Shown: one piece after another, positions 17,558-26,644 of the stretch
Numbering within the stretch: position 1 is the stretch's first letter
How the letters are laid out: the number at the start of each line of letters is the position of its first letter
Assembly (NCBI RefSeq): GCF_000382705.1
Contig: NZ_ARQE01000007.1
Location: 62,433 to 126,432, forward strand
Source of the DNA: Aureimonas ureilytica DSM 18598 = NBRC 106430
GTDB taxonomy: Bacteria; Pseudomonadota; Alphaproteobacteria; Rhizobiales; Rhizobiaceae
Direction of reading: 5' to 3'
Length of the DNA: 64,000 bases
Translations under genes and position numbers: made by a program
Notes under the pieces: generated by a model
Seen by the model: only the letters and a program-made list of their open reading frames with translations
Database searches by the model: none
Told to the model about the DNA's origin: nothing

Positions 17558-17998
17558 ATGAGTACGACTATGTCGAAAGCGTCTGACGGCCCGGTCTCGC
17601 GGGTCGAAGTCATCACCTCGGTGCAACGGCGGCGGCGCTGGTCGACCGCCGATAAGGTCCGGCTCGTCGAGGAGGCGATGCAGCCGGGCATGAGCGTGTC
17701 CTTCGTGGCACGTCAGGCTGGCGTCTCACCCTCGCAGCTTTTTGCCTGGAAGCGCCGGATGCTGGAAGGCGGCCATGCTGCCGTCCAGGCCGATGAGGAT
17801 GTCGTCGGCACGTCGAGGGTCCGCGAGCTGGAGAAGCGGGTTCGTGATCTCGAGCGCCTGCTCGGCCGCAAGACGATGGAAAACGAGATCCTCAAAGAGG
17901 CGCTCGACGTCGCTCGCCCAAAAAAACGGACCTTGCCCTTGCTGTCCTGGAGCGGTCCGACGGACGGTTCCCGGTTACGGCCGTGGCGCGAACGCTGA
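17558..17998 (+). CDS. IS3-family transposase OrfA
   Basis: 146 residues with the IS3 helix-turn-helix (RRRRWSTADKVRLVEEAM, VARQAGVSPSQLFAWKRRM) followed by a leucine-zipper-like region (VRELEKRVRDLERLLGRKTM, ENEILKEAL). OrfA binds the IS ends and represses transposition; fusion with OrfB by frameshifting makes the transposase. Its last 16 nt overlap the orfB open frame, and the real coupling is at the A-tract 17920-17926. Confidence 0.9.
   Translation: MSTTMSKASDGPVSRVEVITSVQRRRRWSTADKVRLVEEAMQPGMSVSFVARQAGVSPSQLFAWKRRMLEGGHAAVQADEDVVGTSRVRELEKRVRDLERLLGRKTMENEILKEALDVARPKKRTLPLLSWSGPTDGSRLRPWRER
17920..17927 (+). promoter_or_regulatory. Programmed -1 frameshift site (A7 tract)
   Basis: AAAAAAAC falls in the codons CCA-AAA-AAA-CGG of orfA. 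A -1 slip gives KTDLALAVLERSDGRFPVTA, which runs directly into orfB, so the fused OrfAB transposase can be made. This is the usual IS3-family arrangement. Confidence 0.7.
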
Positions 17999-18798
17999 AC
18001 GTCGCTCGTTCCCACATCAACGAGCGACGCGGCAGGACGGTGACGCCGCGGGGACCCTATCGCAAGGCCGAGGATGCCGGGATCCTGCCCGCCATCCGTG
18101 GCATCGTCGATGTCAGGCCGAGCTACGGCTACAGGCGCGTCACGGCGCTGCTGAACCGGGAACAGCGCCTTCAGGGGAAGCAGACCGTCAACGCCAAACG
18201 AGTGCTGCGGATCATGCAGCATCACGGGTTGACGCTCGAACGCCATACCGCCTCGCGGCCCGGTCGAACCCACGACGGCATCGTCATCGCGCTGCGCTCC
18301 AACATCCGCTGGTGCTCGGACCATCTGGAGATCCACGCCCGCAACCGCGAGGAAGTGCGCATCCTCTTCGTGCTGGACGCCTGCGACCGAGAGGTCATCG
18401 CCTGGTCGGCCGTCGCCAATGCCGGCATCTCCGGCGAGATAGTGCGCGACCTCATGGTCACGGCGGTCGAACGTCGCTTCGGCACCATCAAGGTCCCGCA
18501 CGCCGTCGAATGGCTCTCGGACAACGGCAGCGCCTATATCGCCAGGGACACGGCCGACACGGCCCGGGCCCTCGGTCTGACGCTGCTCTTCACGCCCGTC
18601 CGAAGCCCGCAGTCCAACGGCATGTCCGAGGCCTTCGTCAAAACCCTGAAACGCGACTACGCTCGCGTCACCATCCTGCCGGACGCCGACACCATCCTCG
18701 CCTTGCTCAACGAATGGATCGAGGACTATTGCGAGGTCCACCCGCACTCAGGCCTGAAGTTCCACTCGCCCCGCGAGTTCATCAGGCTCAGTGCCTAA
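17983..18798 (+). CDS. IS3-family transposase OrfB (DDE integrase core)
   Basis: 271 residues from the first in-frame ATG; in the frameshift product coding begins earlier, at about 17925. HTH_21-like start ([14 protein letters not shown]), then an rve integrase core with the DDE residues in [16 protein letters not shown] and [12 protein letters not shown], ending with the integrase tail [15 protein letters not shown]. It catalyses cut-and-join of the IS. No stop or deletion is visible, so this is the only element in the window that looks active. Confidence 0.9.
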   Translation: MARTLNVARSHINERRGRTVTPRGPYRKAEDAGILPAIRGIVDVRPSYGYRRVTALLNREQRLQGKQTVNAKRVLRIMQHHGLTLERHTASRPGRTHDGIVIALRSNIRWCSDHLEIHARNREEVRILFVLDACDREVIAWSAVANAGISGEIVRDLMVTAVERRFGTIKVPHAVEWLSDNGSAYIARDTADTARALGLTLLFTPVRSPQSNGMSEAFVKTLKRDYARVTILPDADTILALLNEWIEDYCEVHPHSGLKFHSPREFIRLSA

Positions 18799-18838
18799 AC
18801 CCAAACGCCGCCTGTCCGCTGAAACGGGGTCCACTCCA

Positions 18839-19126
18839 CCTGCTCCTTCGCTCGAACCAGCCCGGCTTGTGTGCGCTCTATGAGAAGATCGCGCTCGAAC
18901 TCCGCCACCGCATTGATGACGCTCATGGTCATGCGGCCCGTCGAGCTCGTCAGGTCCACCCCATCCAGCGCCAAGCAATGAGCTTTGACGCCCATGCCGG
19001 CGAGATGCTCGACTGTCGCCCGAACGTCCATTGAGTTTCGGCCGAGGCGGTCCATCTTCGTCACAACGAGGACGTCGCCTTCCTCCATCCGGTCGAGAAG
19101 CTTGGCGAAGCCCTCACGCTCGCGAG
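18839..19126 (-). pseudogene. Serine resolvase fragment (both ends removed)
   Basis: 96 codons match residues about 50-145 of the intact resolvase at 40102-40701: [39 protein letters not shown] and [20 protein letters not shown]. The N-terminal catalytic serine is lost at the IS6 copy 2 junction (19126/19127). The C-terminal helix-turn-helix is lost at the IS3 junction (18838/18839). It is non-functional. Confidence 0.85.
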
Positions 19127-19960
19127 GGCTCCGTTGCAAACCGCCGATTGGGCCGCAATGATCCCGTTCTGTTCTTTTCTCAGGCGATGAACACCTGAAA
19201 TAGCCTTCCGATGAAGCGCGCCTCCGATCCGCCGGCGAGACTGTCCACCATCGAGCGGAACTGGCCCTTCCGTAACATGCGCATCGTCTCGAACCCTCGA
19301 ATGGCGTTATGCGCCGTCCTTTGCGACTGGAAGCCCCGCACCAGGCGGATCCGCTGCTTCAGCTTGCCGTGGTCGGACTCGAGCCGGTTGTTCAGGTATT
19401 TGACCTGCCTGTGTCGGCAGTGAGAGGCAAGCCGTCCCTCCGGCCTCAGCGCAGCGATCGCTTCGTTGGTGGCCGGGTTCTTGTCGGTCGAGATCACCGT
19501 AGGGCGATGGTGCGGAGAGCGGCTCAACGCCTTGCCGAGAAAGCGCTTGGCGGCTTTGCTGGTCCGCTTCTGCGACAGGTGGAAATCAAGTGTCTCGCCG
19601 CGATCGCCGATCGCGCGATAGAGATACATCCGCTGCCCACGGACCTTCCATCAAGTCTCGTCGACATACCAGCTGCCGCTGTTGCGGTCCCGGCACCACT
19701 GGACACGGCGGTCGAGTTCAAGAGCGTAGTGTCGGACCCACCGGTAGATGGTGGTGTGGTCCACTGACAGGCCGCGCTCGGCCATCATCTCCTCGAGGTC
19801 GCGGTAGCTCAGCGCGTAGCGGCCGTACCAGCGCATGCACAGAAGGATGATGTCGGGGGCGAAGTGCCGGCCCTTGAACGCTGCGCTCATGCCGGGACTC
19901 CTATCAATCGCTGCCGAAGACAGGGCGCTCGCATCCTACTCGGCGGTTTGCAACGGAGCC
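19127..19960 (-). mobile_element. IS6-family insertion sequence, copy 2 (transposase interrupted)
   Basis: 834 bp with 20-bp inverted repeats GGCTCCGTTGCAAACCGCCG at both ends. It is inverted relative to copy 1. It separates a resolvase fragment from an IS256 fragment, with no 8-bp target duplication (CTCGCGAG versus TTCCTGCC), so it marks a rearrangement point. Confidence 0.88.
19180..19890 (-). pseudogene. IS6-family transposase with in-frame TGA (copy 2)
   Basis: Start MSAAFKGRHFAPDIILLCMR and HTH RDLEEMMAERGLSVDHTTIY are intact. A TGA follows YVDET, after which the same frame continues KVRGQRMYLYRAIGDRGE, STDKN, NNRLESDHGK to FQVFIA. If the TGA were sense, the product would be a full 236-residue transposase with its DDE residues. 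The same TGA occurs in copy 1. Treated as a pseudogene. Confidence 0.85.
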
Positions 19961-19963
19961 TTC

Positions 19964-20218
19964 CTGCCTGTCACCTCCACGCGGGCACTGGTCGCAGTTC
20001 GCGTCGACGAACCCGATCGAGCGCCTCAACCGAGAGATCAAGCGCCGCGCTAATGTGTCGGCATCTTTCCCAACGATGCGGCCGTCGTGCGTCTCGTCGG
20101 TGCCCTTATGCTCGAGACCAACGACGAGTGGGCTGTCTCGCGACGCTACATGACGCTGGAAACGCTCGGCGCCGTCAGCGATAATCCCCTCCTCAGGCTG
20201 CCTGTCCTGGCAGTCTGA
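19964..20218 (+). pseudogene. IS256-family (Mutator) transposase C-terminal fragment
   Basis: Reads HWSQFASTNPIERLNREIKR, then after a one-base deletion near 20060 IFPNDAAVVRLVGALMLETN, DEWAVSRRYMTLETL and RLPVLAV-stop. This is the conserved C-terminus of IS256-type transposases. The 5' two thirds are missing at the IS6 copy 2 border. Confidence 0.8.
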
Positions 20219-20350
20219 ACAAACTCGGCCCTGCCGAAATCGGTGTTCCTACACCACCTCGCGGGACATGACCCGCTGCTCGGGTCTCTCATATCAAACG
20301 AAATACGCAACTATAATGCCAACCAATGGGCACAGAAGGGTCTAAGATGT

Positions 20351-21382
20351 ATGGGTAGAGCGCCGAAGACGCCCCATAATACGACAAGATCGAAAGTCAC
20401 CATGGCCACCATCGGCAAGATGGTCGGCGTCTCGCAGGTTACGGTCTCACGCGCCCTCTCCGATCCGTCGAAGGTCTCGAAATCGACCTTGAGACTCATC
20501 AACGAGGCGATCGAGGCGACGGGCTTCGTTCCGAACCGTATTGCCGGAGCACTGGCCTCTCAGAAGAGCGGGCTCATCACAGCTCTGGTGCCTTCGATCA
20601 CGAACCTCGTCTATGCAAACCTCCTTCATGCCTTTTCCAACGTGATGAGGGAACAGGGATATCAGATCATGGTCTCGGAGACTGGGTTTGACCTTCTCGA
20701 CGAGGAAAAGCTGATCGCCACGCACTTGTCGCGCAAGCCCGATGGTTTCCTGCTCACCGGCATTCACCACACCGACATGTCCCGTCGCATGCTCCTGAAC
20801 GCATACGTTCCGGTCGTGGAGTTCTGGGACATCACCGAAACGCCCATCGATCGCTGCGTCGGCTTTTCGCATTATGAGGCGGGGGTGATGGTCGCCGACT
20901 TCGCCGTCGCCGCAGGTTACAAAAAAGGCGCGACGATGACCACGGCCGATCAGCGCACGGGACGGCGTCGGGACGGCTTCGCGACTCGCTTCGAGCAGCT
21001 GACCGGAACGCCCATCGTTCAAATCAACTATCCGCCTGGACCGGCGACGATCGGGCTCGGGCGCGAGGTGCTACGGCGGCTCGTGGACGAGCATGGATTT
21101 CGCAACGGGCTGGTGTTTGCCAGTTCGGACATGTTCGCACATGGATTGCTGATCGAGGCATCGCACCGTGGCCTTCGTGTTCCGGAAGACATCGCGGTGG
21201 TGGGCTTCGGCAACCAGGAATTTGCGGCCGACACCGAACCCTCCCTCACTTCGGTTCACGTCGACCGTCTCGAGTTGGGACGCATGGCGGCCGAAGCACT
21301 TCTGACCAAGCTGAACGGCGATAGCGATCTGGCGAGGGTTATCACGCTGGACTACAAGATCGTTCGCCGGAAGTCAGCATGA
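20351..21382 (+). CDS. LacI-family transcriptional regulator
   Basis: 343 residues. Helix-turn-helix at about 17-45 (MATIGKMVGVSQVTVSRALS, then VSKSTLRLINEAIEATGFVP), hinge, then a periplasmic-binding-protein-like effector domain (GLITALVPSITNLVYANLLH, DIAVVGFGNQEFAADTEPSL). The pattern is closest to GntR-type LacI proteins that sense sugar acids or other hydroxy acids. It precedes the hglS-like/dld/TTT genes in the same direction and probably controls them; a candidate operator lies at 21630. Start chosen at MGRAPKTPHN because the upstream extension lacks family similarity. Confidence 0.88.
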   Translation: MGRAPKTPHNTTRSKVTMATIGKMVGVSQVTVSRALSDPSKVSKSTLRLINEAIEATGFVPNRIAGALASQKSGLITALVPSITNLVYANLLHAFSNVMREQGYQIMVSETGFDLLDEEKLIATHLSRKPDGFLLTGIHHTDMSRRMLLNAYVPVVEFWDITETPIDRCVGFSHYEAGVMVADFAVAAGYKKGATMTTADQRTGRRRDGFATRFEQLTGTPIVQINYPPGPATIGLGREVLRRLVDEHGFRNGLVFASSDMFAHGLLIEASHRGLRVPEDIAVVGFGNQEFAADTEPSLTSVHVDRLELGRMAAEALLTKLNGDSDLARVITLDYKIVRRKSA

Positions 21383-21629
21383 CTTCAAGACCTTCGGACA
21401 GTTTCGAGCGACCTCGCAGACCGGGTCGAGGACATGGGCCACGGAAGCCGCCTTCCATGACTGTCCGGTGGTGCGCGCCCTCGCCCCGCAAAACTTCCAG
21501 CCGGCCCCACGCCCACACTATGGGCAGCCTGAGTGACGCCTTCGTACTCGCTCCATAGTTGTGCTTTGCGTGTCGGGAACATTTCGGGGGTTCCCTGGGA
21601 AGCGAATCCGGCCAAGCTTCACCTTCAAT

Positions 21630-21641
21630 GTATACGTATAC
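21630..21641. promoter_or_regulatory. Candidate LacI-family operator
   Basis: GTATACGTATAC is a perfect palindrome with a central CG, the symmetry expected for LacI-family operators. It lies between the LacI gene and the operon it probably regulates. Confidence 0.45.
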
Positions 21642-21786
21642 CACCTAGGCGATCTGGGATTGACGTTCTCCCGGCCATATACGGGCAGCACGAAAGGAAC
21701 CAGTTGCCCGCGGGGCTTCTTCAATGATGAGGGGGACAAAATTGCCATTGTGAGAAGTCGATGGTCTCATTCGCTTTTGAGAGCGT

Positions 21787-21816
21787 TTGACAAGCATTTG
21801 GTTATGCGCATACATT
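21787..21816 (+). promoter_or_regulatory. Promoter candidate for the catabolic operon
   Basis: TTGACA at 21787-21792, an 18-nt spacer and TACATT at 21811-21816 fit a sigma-70-type promoter. It would give a leader of roughly 330 nt before the hglS-like gene. Confidence 0.35.
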
Positions 21817-22149
21817 GCCCATAGTTGCGATCGACGGCCACAGGAAGCGTTGGCGAGGTGTTGCGATGACGTGCTCGCGCTCAGCGAGTCGTTCGGAGCG
21901 ACAGGGCATCATCGACAATGCCGCCGTCCAGGTCGAGTTGGCGGGGTGTGTTCGCGTCAGGCGCCTTTGCCTGCGCACCGGCAGACCATTGTGGAAGGGT
22001 ATCTGGCAGTACCGAGTCCATGGCGGACAGTTTTCCCTTCGCTCCGCACGAGGGTTGGTCTCGCCTCCGCTTGAAACATGGGAAGATTCGGCGTCGACCA
22101 CTTCCTGAATTGAGTTTGGCCGGGGCCATCAGAAGCCTCTTGCTTGAGC

Positions 22150-23544
22150 ATGGACAGGATCATGCCGACAGACGAAAAGGTTTCGGCAAGCCACATCCGC
22201 CGTCGGTTCTCCGCAGCGATGTCCGACATGTACCGTCGCGAGGTTCCCGCGTACGGAGTACTGATGGAACTCGTCGACGACGTGAACCGCGAGACGCTGG
22301 AGATCGACCCTGATCTGCGCGAGCGCCTAGAGGCCACGGACACGCTCGCACGCGTCTCGGACGAGCGGCACGGCGCCATCCGTCTTGGCAAACCGGACGA
22401 GCTTGCGATGATGCGCCGCGTCTTCGCGGTCATGGGAATGGCTCCGGTCGGCTATTACGACCTCTCGGAAGCCGGTGTGCCGGTCCATGCGACGGCCTTT
22501 CGGCCGATCGACGGCGACGCCTTGCGGCAAAACCCCTTTCGCGTCTTCACCTCGCTTTTGCGCCTCGACCTGATCAAGGATGACGAGCTCCGCCGGCAAG
22601 CCTCGGAGATCCTTTCGGAGCGCCGGATCTTCACCGATCGGGCAGTGGAGCTGATAGGGCAGGCCGAGCGCGACGGCGGGCTTACGGACTCCGATGCCAA
22701 CGCCTTCGTCAACGAGGTCCTCGAAACGTTCCGGTGGCACCGGAACGCACAGGTGGACGTCACGATGTATCACCGGTTCCACGATGCGCATCGCCTCATC
22801 GCGGACGTCGTTTCGTTCAAAGGGCCGCACATCAATCATCTGACGCCGAGAACGCTGGATATCGACAAGATCCAGGCACATATGCCTAACCGTGGCATCA
22901 CGCCGAAGGCCTTTGTGGAAGGTCCTCCGCCCCGGCGCTGTCCGATCCTCCTGCGGCAGACGTCGTTCAAGGCACTCGAAGAGGAGGTGTTGTTCCGGAC
23001 CCCGGACGGAGGATTTCAACGCGGCTCCCACACCGCCCGCTTCGGCGAAATCGAACAGCGCGGCATCGCGCTGACACCGAAAGGACGCGCTCTCTACGAC
23101 GAGCTCCTGGCGGAGACGCGCAGCCGGATCCGCCCGGCGGCCGATGGCTCCAATGCAAAGGAGTATGTCTCCACGCTCGCATCGGTGTTTGAGCGCTTCC
23201 CGGACGATTGGTCTCGGCTGCGCAGCGAGGGGCTGGGCTACTTCGAGTACTCCTTGACGCCGAAGGGCCGGGAGCATGGTGGCGAGTCCCTGGACGATCT
23301 GGAAAGCGCGATCTCGAATGGGTTCGTCCGGTTCGACCCGATCGTCTACGAGGATTTCCTACCTGTGAGCGCTGCCGGCATCTTCCAGTCAAACCTCGGG
23401 GATGGCGCCCAGCAAGACATCGAAGCCAGCCCAAGTCAGAAACGGTTCGAGACGGAACTCGGCGGCCCCGTCCTCAACGAATTCGAGCATTATCAAAAGC
23501 TCGAGCAGCGCTCGATTGAGGCGATCCAGGAATCGTCACGCTAA
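22150..23544 (+). CDS. HglS-like 2-oxoadipate dioxygenase/decarboxylase (DUF1338, VOC)
   Basis: 464 residues of the DUF1338/YdcJ/HglS family. Known members are Fe(II) VOC-fold enzymes that convert 2-oxoadipate to D-2-hydroxyglutarate in D-lysine catabolism. Family-type residues are visible: His in DERHGAIRLGKPDE (about residue 74), VDVTMYHRFHDAHRLIADVV and FKGPHINHLTPRTLDIDK (about 223-240), and the C-terminal FEYSLTPKG. ATG at 22150 is chosen; ATG at 22162 and TTG at 22144 are alternatives. It heads the operon with dld and a TTT transporter. The family is clear; the exact substrate is inferred. Confidence 0.85.
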   Translation: MDRIMPTDEKVSASHIRRRFSAAMSDMYRREVPAYGVLMELVDDVNRETLEIDPDLRERLEATDTLARVSDERHGAIRLGKPDELAMMRRVFAVMGMAPVGYYDLSEAGVPVHATAFRPIDGDALRQNPFRVFTSLLRLDLIKDDELRRQASEILSERRIFTDRAVELIGQAERDGGLTDSDANAFVNEVLETFRWHRNAQVDVTMYHRFHDAHRLIADVVSFKGPHINHLTPRTLDIDKIQAHMPNRGITPKAFVEGPPPRRCPILLRQTSFKALEEEVLFRTPDGGFQRGSHTARFGEIEQRGIALTPKGRALYDELLAETRSRIRPAADGSNAKEYVSTLASVFERFPDDWSRLRSEGLGYFEYSLTPKGREHGGESLDDLESAISNGFVRFDPIVYEDFLPVSAAGIFQSNLGDGAQQDIEASPSQKRFETELGGPVLNEFEHYQKLEQRSIEAIQESSR

Positions 23545-23590
23545 GACTGGAACCAGGGCGTGCTCATCAGTCGGGCAGCTGGCGGGAAAC

Positions 23591-23610
23591 GGGCGGCGTC
23601 GAGGCCGCCC
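23591..23610 (+). terminator. Hairpin between hglS-like gene and dld
   Basis: GGGCGGC, loop GTCGAG, GCCGCCC: a perfect 7-bp GC stem 47 nt after the stop. No T run follows, so it may be a transcript-stabilising hairpin rather than a terminator. Confidence 0.35.
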
Positions 23611-23797
23611 GGCATCGGATCCCAAGCCCGGCGCTGAAAGGCGGGGCCATCCGACGTCGGCCGCGCCCTGAGGACGGCTCGGATCTTTGGTGCTCTGCGG
23701 GGTCGAGCTTTTATCGAGAATCAAGCTCGGGCGCCGCCTCCGATCCAAACGCAACTTGCTTTGACAAAGAACAGTGATTGTCGAGAAGAACCGGCAT

Positions 23798-25561
23798 ATG
23801 AGCATACAAGCGCACTACGAGCCCTCTTCGGGCCTGCATCGCAAATCGGCCGCGCCGGCTGGCAAGCAACCCTGCGATTCGACGCTCGTTGCGGCGCTGG
23901 AAAGCATCGTCGGGCGCGAACACGTGCTGACGGCCAATCGTGGAGCCTCTGGGTTCACAAAGGGGTATCGGCACGGGCAGGGCGAAGCGCTCGCGGTGGT
24001 CCGGCCTGGCACGTTGCTGGAGCTGTGGAAGGTCTTCAAAGCTAGCATCGAGGCGAATGCGATCGTCATCATGCAGGCGGCCAATACGGGCCTGACAGGC
24101 GGATCGACGCCTGATGGCGAGGACTACGACCGCGACGTGGTTCTGATCAATACGATGCGGATCGACCGGATCGACATCCTCGACGCAGGCCGGCAGGTTC
24201 TCTGTCTCCCAGGATCCACCCTGTACGAACTTCAGGAAAAGATCGCGCCCTTCGGCCGCACGCCGCATTCCGTGATCGGGTCCACGTCGATCGGCGCATC
24301 CGTGATCGGAGGGATCTGCAACAACTCCGGCGGCGCTCTTCTTAAGCGGGGTCCTGCCTACACGCAGCTCGCTCTTTTCGCAGGGGTCGAGGCCGACGGT
24401 ACCGTTCGCCTCGTCAATCATCTCGGCATCGAGTTGGGATCGGATCCGGAGGAAATCCTGGGGCGTCTTGACCGAGGCGAATACTCCAAGAGCGATGTCG
24501 GTATCCCCAACGGGAGGCTAGCCTCCGACAAGGATTACGGCGAAGTGATCCGGAATATCAATGCGCCGACGCCAGCCCGGTACAACAACGATCCCCGACT
24601 TCTGCACGAAGTGTCCGGGTCCGCCGGAAAGCTCTGCGTCTTCGCCGTGCGACTGGATACCTTTCCGATGGACGGCGCCACAAAGACGTTCTACATTGGT
24701 TCGAACGACCACACGGAGCTAACACAGCTTCGTCGTCACATGTTGGCCGATTTTGCCAGCATTCCCGTGACGGCCGAATACGTGAACCGGGACACTTACA
24801 GATCGACGGAGTTCTACGGAAAGGATCTGTTCCTTCTTCTGAAGTACGGAGGAACGCATCGGGTACGATCTGCCTTGAAGATGAAGACGGCTTTCGACGC
24901 GATATGCGCGCGCGCTGGGTTCAGCCAGTCGATCTCGGACCACCTCCTTCAGTTCCTTGTCCGCCTCCTTCCCAACCACCTTCCGAAACGCATGAATGCG
25001 TTCCGCGACAAGTATGAACATCATATCATGCTGCGGATGGAAGGAAATGGGATCGAAGAAGCGCGGGCCTATCTGGAAGCTCGCTTCCCCAGCGCCAGCG
25101 GCAACTACTTCGAATGCACGGAAAAGGAGGCCAGCGATGTCTTCCGGCACCGGTATGCCGTAGGGGGCGCCAACGTTCGGTATCGTGCTGTCCATCGGCA
25201 GAGCGTCGAGGACATCCTGGCCTTTGATCTGGCGCTTCCCCGCAATACGCTGGACTGGCGGGAATCCATTCCTGCCGAGCTGGAACGGCAGATAGAAAAG
25301 AAAATGATTTGCGGACACTTCTTCTGCCAGGTCTTCCATTATGACTATGCAATAAAGAGAGGGGTCGATTTGAAGGCCTTCGAGCAGAGAATGATTGATC
25401 ACGTCAGTTCGATGGGTATAGAATATCCATCAGAGCATAACGTTGGCCATTCTTATCGAGCCAAGCCGCAACTAGAGGCTTTCTATCGAAATCTTGATCC
25501 AACCAACTCGATGAACCCAGGCATTGGGCGAACGACGAAGAAGAAAAACTGGGATCAGTAG
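23798..25561 (+). CDS. dld: D-lactate dehydrogenase, quinone-dependent (Dld type)
   Basis: 587 residues, closely resembling E. coli Dld end to end. FAD-binding part: AVVRPGTLLELWKVFKA, IMQAANTGLTGGSTPDGEDY, and HSVIGSTSIGASVIGGICNN followed by SGGALLKRGPAYT. Membrane-associated Dld domain: MNAFRDKYEHHIMLRMEGNG and the end DPTNSMNPGIGRTTKKKNW. It oxidises D-lactate (possibly other D-2-hydroxy acids) to the 2-oxo acid and feeds electrons to quinone at the inner membrane. It lies between the hglS-like gene and a carboxylate transporter. A GTG at 23774 is an alternative start. Confidence 0.92.
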   Translation: MSIQAHYEPSSGLHRKSAAPAGKQPCDSTLVAALESIVGREHVLTANRGASGFTKGYRHGQGEALAVVRPGTLLELWKVFKASIEANAIVIMQAANTGLTGGSTPDGEDYDRDVVLINTMRIDRIDILDAGRQVLCLPGSTLYELQEKIAPFGRTPHSVIGSTSIGASVIGGICNNSGGALLKRGPAYTQLALFAGVEADGTVRLVNHLGIELGSDPEEILGRLDRGEYSKSDVGIPNGRLASDKDYGEVIRNINAPTPARYNNDPRLLHEVSGSAGKLCVFAVRLDTFPMDGATKTFYIGSNDHTELTQLRRHMLADFASIPVTAEYVNRDTYRSTEFYGKDLFLLLKYGGTHRVRSALKMKTAFDAICARAGFSQSISDHLLQFLVRLLPNHLPKRMNAFRDKYEHHIMLRMEGNGIEEARAYLEARFPSASGNYFECTEKEASDVFRHRYAVGGANVRYRAVHRQSVEDILAFDLALPRNTLDWRESIPAELERQIEKKMICGHFFCQVFHYDYAIKRGVDLKAFEQRMIDHVSSMGIEYPSEHNVGHSYRAKPQLEAFYRNLDPTNSMNPGIGRTTKKKNWDQ

Positions 25562-25617
25562 GTCGCGCACGAAGTTCTCGGAACAGGCCGACGCCAACCA
25601 TAGGGAGGAAATGCAGC

Positions 25618-26607
25618 ATGAAAAGTCTCTGGGAACGAGCTCTTGTCGCTCTCTGCTGCGGGCTCGGCCTGGCTGGGCCGGCATCGGCGCAGTCGAACTA
25701 CCCTGATCGCGACGTGGTCATCATCGTTCCCTATTCTGCCGGCGGAACGACCGACGTCGCCGCTCGGCTGATCGCCTACCAACTGAGCAAGGAGCTCGGA
25801 AGGACGTTCGTGATCGACAACAAGCCCGGTGCCGGCGGCACGCTGGGCGTCACGCTCGGGGCGAACGCCAAACCGGACGGCTACACGCTGGTGGTCAGCC
25901 CGGTCGGAACCCACGGCATCGCACCGTCGCTCTACGGCTCCCTGCAGTACGATGCGCAGAACGATTTCGAACCCGTCGTGATGCTGCAGACCCAGCCCAA
26001 CATCGTCGTGGTGAACAACGACTTCCCGGCCAAGTCGATCGACGAGCTCATCACCTACGCCAAGGAACATCCGGACGAGTTGAATGTCGCTTCCGCCGGT
26101 ATCGGAACATCGATCCATCTGGCCTCCGAGATGTTCGAAACCGAGGCTGGCGTCGATTTCCTGCACATCCCGTATCCCGGCAGCGCGCAGGCCGTCACAT
26201 CTCTCATGTCCGGCGAGACGCAGGTGATGTTCGACAACATGCCGTCAGCCTTTCCGCACGTGAAGAGCGGCAACCTTCGTGCCCTCGCGGTCACTTCAGC
26301 CACGCGCTCGCCTGCCGCGCCCGACATTCCGACGGTGGCCGAGGCGGCGACGGTCGTCGACCTGAAAGCATACGACGCGACGGGCTGGACGGCGCTTTTC
26401 GCTCCCAAGGGCACCCCGGCCGAGGTGGTGGACGTCCTTAACGCGGCGGTGAACCGCGCCCTCAAGAAGCCGGAGGTCGTCGAGGCGATCATCGCAAGCG
26501 GGAGCTCGCCAGGTGGCGGCACTCCTCAGGAGCTCGGAACCTTCGTTTCACAGGAGATCGTGAAGTGGAAGGATGTAATCGAGAAGGCGGGCGTCGAGAA
26601 GCAGTGA
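25618..26607 (+). CDS. TTT transporter solute-binding protein (Bug family), second system
   Basis: 329 residues. Signal peptide MKSLWERALVALCCGLGLAG with A-S-A cleavage site, then the typical YPDRDVVIIVPYSAGGTTDV, FVIDNKPGAGGTLGVTLGA and TLVVSPVGTHGIAPSLYG loops that hold a carboxylate. GGGAGGAA precedes the ATG. It is more canonical than the binder at 2367-3356. Ligand unknown; the neighbours (2-oxoadipate enzyme, D-lactate dehydrogenase) suggest a hydroxy- or oxo-carboxylate. Confidence 0.93.
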   Translation: MKSLWERALVALCCGLGLAGPASAQSNYPDRDVVIIVPYSAGGTTDVAARLIAYQLSKELGRTFVIDNKPGAGGTLGVTLGANAKPDGYTLVVSPVGTHGIAPSLYGSLQYDAQNDFEPVVMLQTQPNIVVVNNDFPAKSIDELITYAKEHPDELNVASAGIGTSIHLASEMFETEAGVDFLHIPYPGSAQAVTSLMSGETQVMFDNMPSAFPHVKSGNLRALAVTSATRSPAAPDIPTVAEAATVVDLKAYDATGWTALFAPKGTPAEVVDVLNAAVNRALKKPEVVEAIIASGSSPGGGTPQELGTFVSQEIVKWKDVIEKAGVEKQ

Positions 26608-26644
26608 CGCCCACCGCGTGGGAGGGTCCGAAGGGAGGATCGTA

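Larger units (their letters stand above)
17497..18838 (+). mobile_element. IS3-family insertion sequence (IS2-like subgroup), apparently intact
   Basis: 1342 bp with imperfect terminal repeats: left TGGAGCGCACCCCTTTTTG, right end (complement) TGGAGTGGACCCCGTTTCAG. It holds overlapping orfA and orfB with a frameshift site. The right boundary is confirmed because resolvase sequence resumes exactly at 18839. The flanks come from different genes (AraC fragment and resolvase fragment) and show no target duplication, so a deletion or recombination occurred next to it. Confidence 0.88.
21383..22149. other. Long gap between LacI regulator and catabolic operon
   Basis: 767 nt with no gene I can support; short frames here lack homology and ribosome-binding sites. 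It holds a perfect 12-bp palindrome at 21630-21641 and a promoter-like pair at 21787-21816. The base composition is irregular, suggesting remnants of older insertions. Confidence 0.45.

Noticed and set aside
9377-19960. A composite transposon formed by IS6 copies 1 and 2 moving the siderophore locus as a unit
   Set aside because: No matching target duplications flank the pair, both transposases are broken, and inverted copies are not needed for IS6 pseudo-compound movement. The bracket is reported as a breakpoint pattern only.
21561-21824. 87-codon frame in the gap after the LacI gene
   Set aside because: No ribosome-binding site or family similarity, and it spans the palindrome and promoter candidates.
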